Source: Planococcus soli (GTDB taxonomy: Bacteria; Bacillota; Bacilli; Bacillales_A; Planococcaceae). Taken from it: a stretch of DNA of 64,000 nucleotides. The first letter of the stretch is position 1; each line of letters opens with the position of its first letter. The translations under genes were made by a program, and so were the position numbers. Under the pieces are notes generated by a model, which searched no databases, was not told the origin of the DNA, and saw only the letters and a program-made list of their open reading frames with translations. The stretch covers positions 62,001-126,000 of the forward strand of contig NZ_WXYN01000051.1 of the NCBI RefSeq assembly GCF_016881065.1. The letters run 5' to 3'. Below, piece by piece: positions 44,653 to 54,924 of this stretch.

Positions 44653-45354
44653 ATGGTGAAAAAAAAGAACAAACCGGAAGTGAAAAATCGAAAGCTGATT
44701 GCATTTACTAATCCGAAATCGCGGGTGTCAGAACAGTTCAGAACCTTGCGGACCAATATTCATTTTTCTTCTCCTGATGGTGATATTCGGTCATTGGCCA
44801 TCACTTCTGCCTCGCATTCTGAAGGAAAGTCGACTACCGCTTCGAATTTGGCAATTGTGTTTGCTCAAGAAGGCAAGCGTGTGCTTTTCATTGATGCGGA
44901 TATGAGAAAACCAACCATGCATGATACATTTAAAATTACAAATAACCGTGGGCTTTCAAATGTACTGGCCCGCCAGATTGCGTTGAAAACGGCGATTCAG
45001 CCAGCTGGAATTGAAAATCTGGATCTTTTGCCGTGTGGACCAATTCCGCCGAATCCGGCAGAATTATTGAGTTCCCATAGCATGGACCTGCTTTTTGAAC
45101 AGGGACTGGATGTTTATGATCTGCTGATCTTTGATACGCCACCTGTTTTGTCTGTTGCGGACAGTGTGATTTTAGCGAACAAATGCGAAGGCACTATCCT
45201 GGTAGTGAACTCAGGGAAAACAGAACGAGAGCATGCCATCAGAGCAAAAGAAGCAATTACAGCTTCACCAAAAACCCGCTTGCTCGGAGCAGTGATCAAT
45301 AATGTTAAAGTCCAAAAAAAAGCTGACTATGCGCAGTATTATGGGACGGAATGA
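44653..45354 (+). CDS. CpsD/CapB-family tyrosine kinase
   Basis: A 233-residue cytoplasmic BY-kinase. Walker A reads SASHSEGKSTTA, where most relatives have a Pro-Gly-Glu-Gly-Lys-Ser sequence. Walker A' is LFIDADMRKPTMH and Walker B is LLIFDTPP. The C-terminal tail is short, with a small tyrosine cluster (YAQYYGTE) for autophosphorylation. The kinase works with the Wzz-like protein to control polymerisation. No CpsB-type phosphatase is seen in the window. It ends at a long bidirectional terminator. Confidence 0.9.
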   Translation: MVKKKNKPEVKNRKLIAFTNPKSRVSEQFRTLRTNIHFSSPDGDIRSLAITSASHSEGKSTTASNLAIVFAQEGKRVLFIDADMRKPTMHDTFKITNNRGLSNVLARQIALKTAIQPAGIENLDLLPCGPIPPNPAELLSSHSMDLLFEQGLDVYDLLIFDTPPVLSVADSVILANKCEGTILVVNSGKTEREHAIRAKEAITASPKTRLLGAVINNVKVQKKADYAQYYGTE

Positions 45355-45363
45355 TAATTGTGA

Positions 45364-45412
45364 GTCCATAAAAAAAGTTCAATCAGTTTTTTGATTGAAC
45401 TTTTTTTATGGA
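45364..45412. terminator. Long bidirectional terminator closing the polysaccharide locus
   Basis: A 22-bp perfect stem (GTCCATAAAAAAAGTTCAATCA and its complement) with a 5-nt loop and runs of A and T inside both arms, so it works for convergent genes on both sides. Confidence 0.95.
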
Positions 45413-45413
45413 C

Positions 45414-45860
45414 TTATTCCGAACGTTCTTGCAGGTTGATGGGCCGAATGGTTCCCCAACTGGAGACATCAATTGTTACTTGCAGGTTTTGCGCCGCCTC
45501 TAGTTGAGGGCCAAGCCCCTGCTCTACATAAAACTGTTCCAGTTGAGGGGCTGTGACGCTCCCGCCATAAACTGATCCCTCGATAGCTCCGAAAAAGGAC
45601 TCGTTATCGATTCGGTCAATGACGGCATAGCCATCATCGCCTTTTTTCAAAGTGAAGTACACGGAACTGTCGTCTGTGACGGAAGACGTTTGCAAGTCTG
45701 GGTATTGCAGCATGACGTATTCTCCATAGAACGGATCGAACGGATCAAAGGGTTCAGCTCTTAAAACATATTGCTCGCCGAACCAGGAAGCTGCGTAATA
45801 ACTTGCAAGCAGAATTACGACAACCGCGGTTTGGATGATTGGAAAGAGCCAGGATTTCAT
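45414..45860 (-). CDS. GDYXXLXY-domain membrane-anchored protein
   Basis: A 148-residue protein with one N-terminal helix (residues 5-25) and an outer domain with the motif GEYVMLQY near residue 46, a variant of GDYXXLXY. The family is uncharacterised and usually encoded next to DUF2157 proteins, as here: its ATG overlaps the upstream gene's stop by 4 bp, indicating translational coupling. Function unknown; an envelope role is likely. Confidence 0.85.
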   Translation of the reverse strand: MKSWLFPIIQTAVVVILLASYYAASWFGEQYVLRAEPFDPFDPFYGEYVMLQYPDLQTSSVTDDSSVYFTLKKGDDGYAVIDRIDNESFFGAIEGSVYGGSVTAPQLEQFYVEQGLGPQLEAAQNLQVTIDVSSWGTIRPINLQERSE

Positions 45861-47032
45861 GGCTTGACACCTTCTTTCCTGCGATTAATCCACCAGGCTA
45901 TAGCTGACAACAGGAACAACAGCAACGCACCGATTAAGAAGAAAAGTGACATGTCGAGCCGGTCCCATGCATAAATGATGTAAATAACAAACTGGACAAC
46001 GATGAAGTAGACAAAGCCCAATCCCAAAGGTTCATTTTGCCGCTGGGCAATAATCAAATATGCGAGTGCGGACAATTCGGCAACTACTGTCAGTCCGATT
46101 GCTGTTTCGTCAAAGAGCAGCAATCCAATGGATCCGGCAATCGCAATCCACATGAGGGAGCGGAATTTGAAAAAGCAAAGTACAAGAACGCCAACTCCGG
46201 CGATGGCTAAAGCGATGGCCTCTGCCATATGGCTAGCGTCAATTATGCTGATAAACGTTTGTCCACGCACTGCCAAATATGCTACCAGCAACATCCCTGC
46301 TGCCAGCAAATAAAGTGGTCGAATCGTCCGCTGTTTGTTTTCAGGTGCAATGAGCAGGAGCAGGACAAGGGCGAACAAGGTCCAAATCGGCCACAGCGAG
46401 CTGTCATAATCCACTAGACCCCACAGCATGAACCCGGAAGCGAATAGCAGAATCCAGCTAAAGGCTACCGGTGCAAAACTTTTGCTGAAGTAAAACCACC
46501 CTGTAGCAATGGCGATGAAGATGCCCCATTCCAGCCATCCGATGTCAGGCAGAAATGATATCAGCACAGCGCCGCCAAAGAGAAAGCCGATGACGGAGTA
46601 AATGAGGTTTTTCCAATAAAAGAAATGGGCAAGCGCTGCAAGAAACATCGCCCATGGCAAAGCGGAATTTGCCAATGGAAAATGAAAAGTCTGTGCCGCG
46701 ACCAGTAAAGTCGCACCAAACATCGCCAGCCCAATCACCCTAAAGAGCAGTGGGGAACCAAAAGCTTTTTTCTCCGAGAAAAGAGCGATACTGTAGAAAA
46801 TCCACATTAAAGCCAGCATTAGCATTACTTTTGCGAGATCCGGTATTGCCTGCCAATTGGCCGCAATAAAACTGAAAATCGCCAGAGAGAAGAAAATCAA
46901 GCCAATCATCAACAGCAGCGGCAGCTTTTTAGGGGCGGGCTGACGCTTTTCAAAGGCTAAAATCTGCTCTGTTGTTTCTTGATCCAGCAGACCTGCCTGT
47001 TGCCATTGCTTCAGTTTTTGCTCGGTGTCCAT
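45857..47032 (-). CDS. DUF2157 multi-spanning membrane protein
   Basis: A 391-residue protein with a cytoplasmic N-terminal part (about 40 residues, KLKQWQQAGLLDQETTEQI) that is the DUF2157 signature, followed by about ten to twelve transmembrane helices and a basic C-terminal tail. Biochemical function is unknown. It forms a two-gene operon with the GDYXXLXY protein. It lies just outside the polysaccharide locus on the opposite strand. Confidence 0.85.
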   Translation of the reverse strand: MDTEQKLKQWQQAGLLDQETTEQILAFEKRQPAPKKLPLLLMIGLIFFSLAIFSFIAANWQAIPDLAKVMLMLALMWIFYSIALFSEKKAFGSPLLFRVIGLAMFGATLLVAAQTFHFPLANSALPWAMFLAALAHFFYWKNLIYSVIGFLFGGAVLISFLPDIGWLEWGIFIAIATGWFYFSKSFAPVAFSWILLFASGFMLWGLVDYDSSLWPIWTLFALVLLLLIAPENKQRTIRPLYLLAAGMLLVAYLAVRGQTFISIIDASHMAEAIALAIAGVGVLVLCFFKFRSLMWIAIAGSIGLLLFDETAIGLTVVAELSALAYLIIAQRQNEPLGLGFVYFIVVQFVIYIIYAWDRLDMSLFFLIGALLLFLLSAIAWWINRRKEGVKP

Positions 47033-47106
47033 GCTGATTCCCCCATTCTATTTACCCTCATTATATGCTTAAATTATGCAATGAGATAGGTAATTGATTG
47101 CATGAA

Positions 47107-47152
47107 AAAAGAAAACATCAGACAGCGGATCATTCCGTGTCTGATGTTTTCT
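47107..47152. terminator. Terminator of the GtrII-like gene
   Basis: AAGAAAACATCAGACA and TGTCTGATGTTTTCTT form a 16-bp stem. Confidence 0.9.
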
Positions 47153-48687
47153 TAGTCCCAGAGCTTCACCACGACAACATCGTCAATTACGCGAACGGCA
47201 TTTGGCGATGGCCACGCCTCCATCTCTTCAAACCATACTGTAGCTGCAATTTTCTGGCGTTCCTGCTCAGAAATGAAATCATATTTAACACCAAAATAGT
47301 TTTTCATTAAGGCGCTGTAATGATAAGGGAGTGGAACGATGCTTTGCCCCAAAGGTCCCGTCATTCTTGGGATATTGTCGGGAATATCTTCTGTGCTTAA
47401 TGGCGAGTCCAATTGCACACGTCCGATTAACGCCAGTTTTGATTCAGCCGTCACCCCTTCGGTTTGTTCCACTCTGCTGATCAGGCGGTTAACGAAGGCG
47501 GTTGATTTTTCGAATTTCAATTCCATATTGAGATAAGAAATATTCGAGATAAGGGCAAAGTTGAAGACTGAAACAAACACAATCACTACCGACAACCACG
47601 AAAATGTTTTAGCAGCCATTGTTGGGAGGGTCAGATGCTCATAGAAAAGCACCGGCAGCATGTAGAAACTGACAAGACCAAGCACCATCAGCATATGATA
47701 GACGACATCGGGTGAAACGAAATACAGCATATAGGCAGACACGGGCATCAGCAAAAGCAATGCCAGGGAAATCAATGTCATCCGAATACTAGTAAAGATG
47801 CGGTTCTGAATCAACAGCAGCACGAAGCCGACGGCAATCAACAGAAAAACAGCGACATTCAACCATTCAAATAAATTAATCGGCGAGTCTGTAGTGAATC
47901 CACGGAAAAAGAAAAAGGAGAAAGAATCATTTACTTGCTTGAAGCGTTCAAAAATGGAACCGCCGCTTTCGCCGACCGAGTCCAAACCCTGATAGCTTGT
48001 TATATTTCCGGCAAAAAAGGTGGAATAGAATTTGAAGTTTAGTGCATACATTGACATTCCGATTGCTCCCAAACCAAGGAAGCGAAGGACGTAGCTCTTC
48101 AATTGCTGGAAGGGAATCTTGCGGCCTAAGATTTCACTGATCAAAAAGATGATTATCACGGTAGATAGGAATGGCAGGTTGGCCTGGTAAACACCCATTC
48201 CCAAATAAAAAATGATCGAACCCGGGACAAATCCATATCTGTATTTTTTTGTGGTAAGCAAAGCCAGCATGGTGAGCAAAGAGCCGAAAATATAGCCGTC
48301 TGCAGTAAACATATACGAGAAGATAGACGCAATGGTCGGGAATGTGACGATTAAACCGCTAACTGCCACGATAGAAAAGGTTTTTTTCAATTGAAACAGT
48401 TCTATAAAAATTACAGCAATCAGCGCTAAGTAAAGAATAGAAAGCGTTCCGTTGATCCATGGCAAGTCGAAATAAGAGCTGATTCCGCTGAAAGGCGACA
48501 GAAAGAACCGGCCAGAACTCCCTTTCAGCTGGGGACTATACACATTGACGAGACTGTCATGGTTGGGAAGGATATTAGTGAAAACAAACATATGGCATAA
48601 AAACCCGATGATCACGGCTGAAAGAAAAGCGGTTTTCCATTGTGGTTTAATGATCAGTTTCAATTTCAATAGAAATTCTTCGGGCAT
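47152..48687 (-). CDS. GtrII-like glucosyltransferase-domain membrane protein
   Basis: A 511-residue protein with about eleven transmembrane helices and a C-terminal outer domain of about 120 residues. NILPNHDSLVNV near residue 38 and GSSGRFF are typical of the GtrII family, which adds glucose to O-antigen from a polyprenyl-phosphate donor on the outer face. In Gram-positives the acceptor is likely a wall or exopolysaccharide. No partner GtrB-like transferase is adjacent. The GtrA-family protein at 59240 could be a related flippase, although it lies 10 kb away. Confidence 0.75.
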   Translation of the reverse strand: MPEEFLLKLKLIIKPQWKTAFLSAVIIGFLCHMFVFTNILPNHDSLVNVYSPQLKGSSGRFFLSPFSGISSYFDLPWINGTLSILYLALIAVIFIELFQLKKTFSIVAVSGLIVTFPTIASIFSYMFTADGYIFGSLLTMLALLTTKKYRYGFVPGSIIFYLGMGVYQANLPFLSTVIIIFLISEILGRKIPFQQLKSYVLRFLGLGAIGMSMYALNFKFYSTFFAGNITSYQGLDSVGESGGSIFERFKQVNDSFSFFFFRGFTTDSPINLFEWLNVAVFLLIAVGFVLLLIQNRIFTSIRMTLISLALLLLMPVSAYMLYFVSPDVVYHMLMVLGLVSFYMLPVLFYEHLTLPTMAAKTFSWLSVVIVFVSVFNFALISNISYLNMELKFEKSTAFVNRLISRVEQTEGVTAESKLALIGRVQLDSPLSTEDIPDNIPRMTGPLGQSIVPLPYHYSALMKNYFGVKYDFISEQERQKIAATVWFEEMEAWPSPNAVRVIDDVVVVKLWD

Positions 48688-48991
48688 TTCGATCGGCTCC
48701 TAATCTATTGCGATAATTTCACTCAAATTGGTATGTAAATTCCATTTCTAATAATATCAAACTTTGTTTGGAAAAAATAGGTCGTTTTTGTGGAGACCGC
48801 GAGTTTCGCTGTTTCTGCAATTTTTTTGGCACACCTGCTTCGGTGCCGGCGCAATCGCTTTGAACTGTCCAAATCAGCAGTCTTTTCAATACGAAGATTT
48901 GTTGCAGAAAACTGATTCGGAAAGGTTTGAAAAGGGAAAAAGAATAGGAAGAAGGCTTATGGCTGACAAGGTGAAGGGGTGGTTGGAAAAA

Positions 48992-49636
48992 ATGATCATA
49001 GATCCATTGAACATGACTGCAAAGCAAAATTACAAATTATTGATTGGAAGTGTTGTGCCGAGGCCGATTGCCTGGGTATCGACTATGTCGACGGATGGCA
49101 TAGCCAATTTAGCGCCTTTTAGTTTTTTTACAGTGGTATCGCGCAATCCGCCGATGCTGGCGTTTTCTGTAGGTGAAGGGGTCGAGGAACGTGCAGGTAC
49201 GGTTAAGGACACATTGCAAAACATTCGTGAAAACAAGGAATTTGTCATTAATATCGTGACAGCGCCACTAGCAAATGAGATGGCAAAAAGCAGTGAACAT
49301 ATCGCCAGAGAAATTGATGAGTTTGAGTATGCGGGGTTGACTGCAGCGGAGTCCATTGAAATTTCCGTGCCGCGCGTTTTGGAGGCACCCATCAATATGG
49401 AATGCAAATTGCATGACATCATTCAATTGGGCGATGATCATTTGATAATTGGCAGACTCGTAAAATTCCATGTGAAAGATGAGCTGTATCAAAATGGCCG
49501 CATCAGTTTGGAAAAGCTTGCACCCATCGGCCGCTTAGCTGGAAATTACGCACCGGTGGAAACCATTTTTTCGTTGCCGATCGAAGATCTGGATAGCATA
49601 CTGAAAACACCTGTTGATAAATCAGATAATCCGTAA
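48992..49636 (+). CDS. Flavin reductase-like FMN-binding protein
   Basis: A 214-residue protein of the FMN-binding split-barrel fold. Starting at ATG 48992 (preceded by AAGGGGTGG) gives the usual N-terminus IIDPLNMTAKQNYKLLIGSVVPRPIAWVST minus its first Met; upstream in-frame starts at 48764 and 48959 would add non-homologous residues. The segment ANLAPFSFFTVVSRNPP binds FMN. Members reduce flavin or act as nitro- or quinone reductases; the substrate is unknown. Confidence 0.8.
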   Translation: MIIDPLNMTAKQNYKLLIGSVVPRPIAWVSTMSTDGIANLAPFSFFTVVSRNPPMLAFSVGEGVEERAGTVKDTLQNIRENKEFVINIVTAPLANEMAKSSEHIAREIDEFEYAGLTAAESIEISVPRVLEAPINMECKLHDIIQLGDDHLIIGRLVKFHVKDELYQNGRISLEKLAPIGRLAGNYAPVETIFSLPIEDLDSILKTPVDKSDNP

Positions 49637-49717
49637 CGTGTTGCCGCTTTTGCTTATTCATTCGAATAACGGATAGCGGTTTTCTTATACAACAAAGATT
49701 AAGAAAGGAGTGTTTTG

Positions 49718-50263
49718 ATGGGGTTAGATATCGGGAACGTCAGCTTTCGGCGATTGCGGCGCGAGCATTTGCCGCAGCTTTATGAATGGATTACAAAAGA
49801 ACCGCCAGCCACCCGATTTTGGGGCTATGCACAAGGTGGCACATATGGCCAGTTTGTACAGGAATTCACGGACAGCATCAAGGGCAAGGATCCAACAAGG
49901 CCCTATATCATTTATTATGAAGAAACACCGATTGGCTATATCCAGACCTATCAATGGAGCGATTACCCAGGCTGCGAAAAGTACGAGGAGCTGCAAAAAG
50001 CTGCAGGATTGGATGTGCTGATCGGTGCCAAGAGCTACCGCAATAAGGGGCTGGGAACCAAAGTGCTTCATAAGTTTCTGAAAGAAATCATCTTTGCGGA
50101 TTCGAAAATCCTATTCTGTGTCACGGATCCGGATATCCGAAATACAGTTGCAATCCGGGCCTATGAAAAAACTGGCTTCCAAAAAACGCGGCAGGTGGAT
50201 GAAGTGCTGGATGAGCCAAGGCCGGTCATGCTGATGAGAGTGGGACGCAAAGAGGTGAAATAA
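49718..50263 (+). CDS. GNAT acetyltransferase, AAC(6')-like
   Basis: A 181-residue GNAT-fold protein. The acetyl-CoA loop is around RNKGLGTKVLHKF near residue 112, and VTDPDIRNTVAIRAYEKTGFQ is the typical GNAT C-terminal motif. The layout matches aminoglycoside 6'-N-acetyltransferase relatives, but actual resistance cannot be inferred. The ATG at 49718 follows AAAGGAG. It is monocistronic with its own terminator. Confidence 0.8.
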   Translation: MGLDIGNVSFRRLRREHLPQLYEWITKEPPATRFWGYAQGGTYGQFVQEFTDSIKGKDPTRPYIIYYEETPIGYIQTYQWSDYPGCEKYEELQKAAGLDVLIGAKSYRNKGLGTKVLHKFLKEIIFADSKILFCVTDPDIRNTVAIRAYEKTGFQKTRQVDEVLDEPRPVMLMRVGRKEVK

Positions 50264-50265
50264 GA

Positions 50266-50304
50266 AACCCGTTAGCCAGAGCGTTTCTGGCTAACGGGTT
50301 TTGG
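50266..50304 (+). terminator. Terminator of the GNAT gene
   Basis: AACCCGTTAGCCAGA pairs with CTGGCTAACGGGTTTT. It also faces the convergent metallo-hydrolase gene. Confidence 0.9.
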
Positions 50305-50326
50305 TCTGTTCATTGTCGGAGGCATC

Positions 50327-51040
50327 CTACTGAAGATTTTTTTTGCTTTCGAATATAGCCAAATCGATGGCATCAAGCGGTTTGCTGATCATTCGGCCAT
50401 GTCCGACTGCAAGAAGCTGCGGATTTAGCTGGCGGATTTTCTGGGCGCTTTTAAGAGCTTCCTGTTTGTTCCATGTTGCAAAAGCCGGAAACGGAAACAA
50501 AGCTTTAAATGTACCGGATACAGCGATGCCCCCGCGCGTCTGGAGGGCATCCCCGGCAATCAGGAATTGGTTGCGCGTATCCAATAACGAAATAGAGCCT
50601 GGAGTGTGGCCGGGCGTACTGACCACTTTCAGGGAACCGACCCGATCGCCTTCTTCGAGCAAGCGATCCGGCTGCGTTTGAACGTTTTTAGGGACTCCGC
50701 CTTTGATTGGTGAATCAGGTTCATCTGGCAGCAGATTCGTGTCACCGGCAAGCAGACGCGCATCACGCCGTGACATGCTGACAACAGCATCCGGCCACTC
50801 GCGCTTGACGGCATCAAGTGCGCCGATGTGGTCGCCATGGGCATGGGTGATAATGATTTGGGTCAGCGGTTTTTTCATAACCTTGATCGACAATAAAATC
50901 TGTTTGGCATTAAATCCTAAAGCGGCATCGACCAAAGTCAGCTCGGTTTCTTCATCGACTATATAACAATTTACGGGGAAAAACCGGGGCATGAACGTCA
51001 ATTGATAAACAGGTCCTTTTTTCGTCATCTGCACAGCCAA
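50327..51040 (-). CDS. Metallo-beta-lactamase-fold hydrolase
   Basis: A 237-residue protein with the zinc motif THAHGDHIG near residue 67, then TPGHTPGSISL, AGDAL and AVGHGRM: the full set of metal ligands of the glyoxalase II-like MBL family. The substrate is unknown. The start is uncertain: TTG 51040, GTG 51034 and ATG 51028 are all in frame after AAGGAG at 51045-51050, and GTG has the best spacing. Confidence 0.85.
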   Translation of the reverse strand: MAVQMTKKGPVYQLTFMPRFFPVNCYIVDEETELTLVDAALGFNAKQILLSIKVMKKPLTQIIITHAHGDHIGALDAVKREWPDAVVSMSRRDARLLAGDTNLLPDEPDSPIKGGVPKNVQTQPDRLLEEGDRVGSLKVVSTPGHTPGSISLLDTRNQFLIAGDALQTRGGIAVSGTFKALFPFPAFATWNKQEALKSAQKIRQLNPQLLAVGHGRMISKPLDAIDLAIFESKKNLQ

Positions 51041-51259
51041 CCAGCTCCTTATGGATGATGTAAGTTAGTTCCAGTTTACCCTGTTTGGCAAGGTTGGGAA
51101 AGGTGTTCTGACAGTAAAAGATGGCGAAGGGACATTATTTATTCGATTGGACAGTATATCCAAAAAATGAAAAAAATACTCTGGTTTCTGAAGAATTCAT
51201 AGCAATAACAGACTTTTTGATGCCTGCTCCTTATAATAAAGAAAAAGGGAGGCGTATTC

Positions 51260-51535
51260 ATGAAATATTTCGCGGTATTACTGCCCATGAAAGACGCTGA
51301 TAAGAGCCGGGAGTTTCGGCCGCAGCATTTGGCGTTTTTGGAACACAAACGGAGCAATGGCCAAGTGGCAGCCAATGGAAAGTTTGCAGATGGTTCCGGT
51401 GGACTGGTCATTTACAGGGCTGAATCATTCGGAGCATGTGAAGCTTTGGTAAAGAAGGATCCATATGTTGTAGAAGGTGCCAGGAAATACGAAATCTTTG
51501 AATGGGAAGCGGTTTGGGCGGATAATGCTGAGTAA
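51260..51535 (+). CDS. YciI-family protein
   Basis: A 91-residue dimeric alpha/beta barrel protein. KYFAVLLPMKDADKSREFRPQHLAFL includes the conserved histidine of the YciI fold. Function is unknown; homologs are small enzymes or binding proteins. The ribosome binding site is AAAAAGGGAGG. The gene lies upstream of glpP, and nothing links it to glycerol use. Confidence 0.85.
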   Translation: MKYFAVLLPMKDADKSREFRPQHLAFLEHKRSNGQVAANGKFADGSGGLVIYRAESFGACEALVKKDPYVVEGARKYEIFEWEAVWADNAE

Positions 51536-51566
51536 AGGGCATGGAACAATTTGAGGAGGAAAACCG

Positions 51567-52112
51567 GTGCATGAGTTAAACGGTGTTTTGCCAGTTTTGC
51601 GCAATATGAAAGAATTTGAACGCTTGCTCGACAGCGATCACGAATACATCATTTTTTTGGAGATTCGGCTGGCGCAGCTGAAACAGTTAGTGCAGGCAGC
51701 GAAAAAAGCCAAAAAGAAAGTTATCCTCCACGTGGATTTGATTCAGGGACTGAAGACAGATGCTTATGGATTCGAGTATTTGGTGAGGGAAGTCAAGCCG
51801 GATGGCATCGTGTCGACTCGCAGCAATGTCATCGCTTTGGCGAAGAAAAATAATTTGCTGACGATTCAGCGTCTTTTCCTGTTGGACAGCCAAGCGCTTG
51901 AGCATAATATTAAGCTGATCAATCAGGTCACTCCCGATTATATCGAAATTCTGCCCGGGATCATCCCGTCGGTCATCAAAGAAGTTTTTGATAAAACGGG
52001 CATCCCGGTCATTGCAGGCGGACTGATCCGGACAAAAGAAGATATTCAGTTGGCATACGATGGCGGGGCTAAAGCCATTTCAACCTCTCAGCCCGAACTT
52101 TGGGAAATATAA
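51567..52112 (+). CDS. glpP: Glycerol-3-phosphate-responsive antiterminator
   Basis: A 181-residue TIM-barrel-like RNA-binding regulator. When bound to glycerol-3-phosphate it prevents termination at leader hairpins of glp operons. The segments VLPVLRNMKEFERLL, PDYIEILPGIIPSVI and AGGLIRTKEDI are family hallmarks. A GTG start at 51567 is supported by GAGGAGG at 51553-51559. It lies directly upstream of the glpF leader that it is expected to regulate. Confidence 0.95.
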   Translation: MHELNGVLPVLRNMKEFERLLDSDHEYIIFLEIRLAQLKQLVQAAKKAKKKVILHVDLIQGLKTDAYGFEYLVREVKPDGIVSTRSNVIALAKKNNLLTIQRLFLLDSQALEHNIKLINQVTPDYIEILPGIIPSVIKEVFDKTGIPVIAGGLIRTKEDIQLAYDGGAKAISTSQPELWEI

Positions 52113-52116
52113 ATTG

Positions 52117-52145
52117 TTGACAGCGTTTTCATAAACTGGTAACTT
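52117..52145 (+). promoter_or_regulatory. glpF promoter overlapped by a CcpA cre site
   Basis: TTGACA (52117-52122), a 17-bp spacer and TAACTT (52140-52145) form the promoter. TGACAGCGTTTTCA at 52118-52131 matches the cre consensus TGWNANCGNTNWCA at every defined position and overlaps the -35 box, so CcpA would block RNA polymerase when preferred sugars are present. This is carbon catabolite repression of glycerol uptake. Confidence 0.8.
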
Positions 52146-52179
52146 AGTATTTACAAGTTAAGAGCTGTGTTGGAGAAAT

Positions 52180-52243
52180 GGAGACCCACACTGAAATGAG
52201 CGCTTCTCGCGGAGAAGCGGCTCGGTTCAGCGTGGGTCTTTTT
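52180..52243 (+). terminator. GlpP-controlled leader terminator before glpF
   Basis: GACCCACACTGAA and TTCAGCGTGGGTC form the outer stem, with an inner CGCTTCTC/GAGAAGCG stem, followed by a T5 run. It sits between promoter and glpF, where GlpP antitermination acts in Bacillus subtilis. The direct GlpP binding is inferred from family knowledge. Confidence 0.8.
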
Positions 52244-52293
52244 GCGTTTTCTGAAAAACGGTTCTCAACTGAAAAGCAAAGGGGTGCAAAACA

Positions 52294-54649
<2,356 letters not shown>

Positions 54650-54689
54650 CCTACAAGTTAATATCGAGAGATAAACGGCCGGAGACTAT

Positions 54690-54748
54690 GAGAGACCAAG
54701 CCAGATGTGCAGAAGAAATTCTGCAGCTGTGCCTGGATCTCTCTTTTT
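54690..54748 (+). terminator. Terminator in the glpK-glpD interval (possible second GlpP target)
   Basis: GAGAGACCA and TGGATCTCTC close a long stem containing GCAGAA-GAAA-TTCTGC, followed by TTTTT. It may simply end glpFK, or serve as a glpD leader terminator antiterminated by GlpP as in Bacillus subtilis. AGGAGCAGATCA occurs twice between it and glpD (54849, 54910), the second copy being the ribosome binding site. No clear separate promoter for glpD is seen. Confidence 0.7.
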
Positions 54749-54924
54749 ATATGGAGAAACGGTTGTATGAGTTGAATAAGAACATAGTTTTACACCGCTT
54801 TGGGTAAAGAAAATCAGCTTAGTGCCTTGCAAAATAGGGTAGTCATGCAGGAGCAGATCAGTTTTCTCTATGCAGTCTTTCCATCGTTATTCCATCCACA
54901 CACAAAAAAGGAGCAGATCAACTT

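Noticed and set aside
48764-48991. N-terminal extension of the flavin reductase-like protein
   Set aside because: The extra residues do not resemble the family and the upstream starts lack good sites; ATG 48992 has one.
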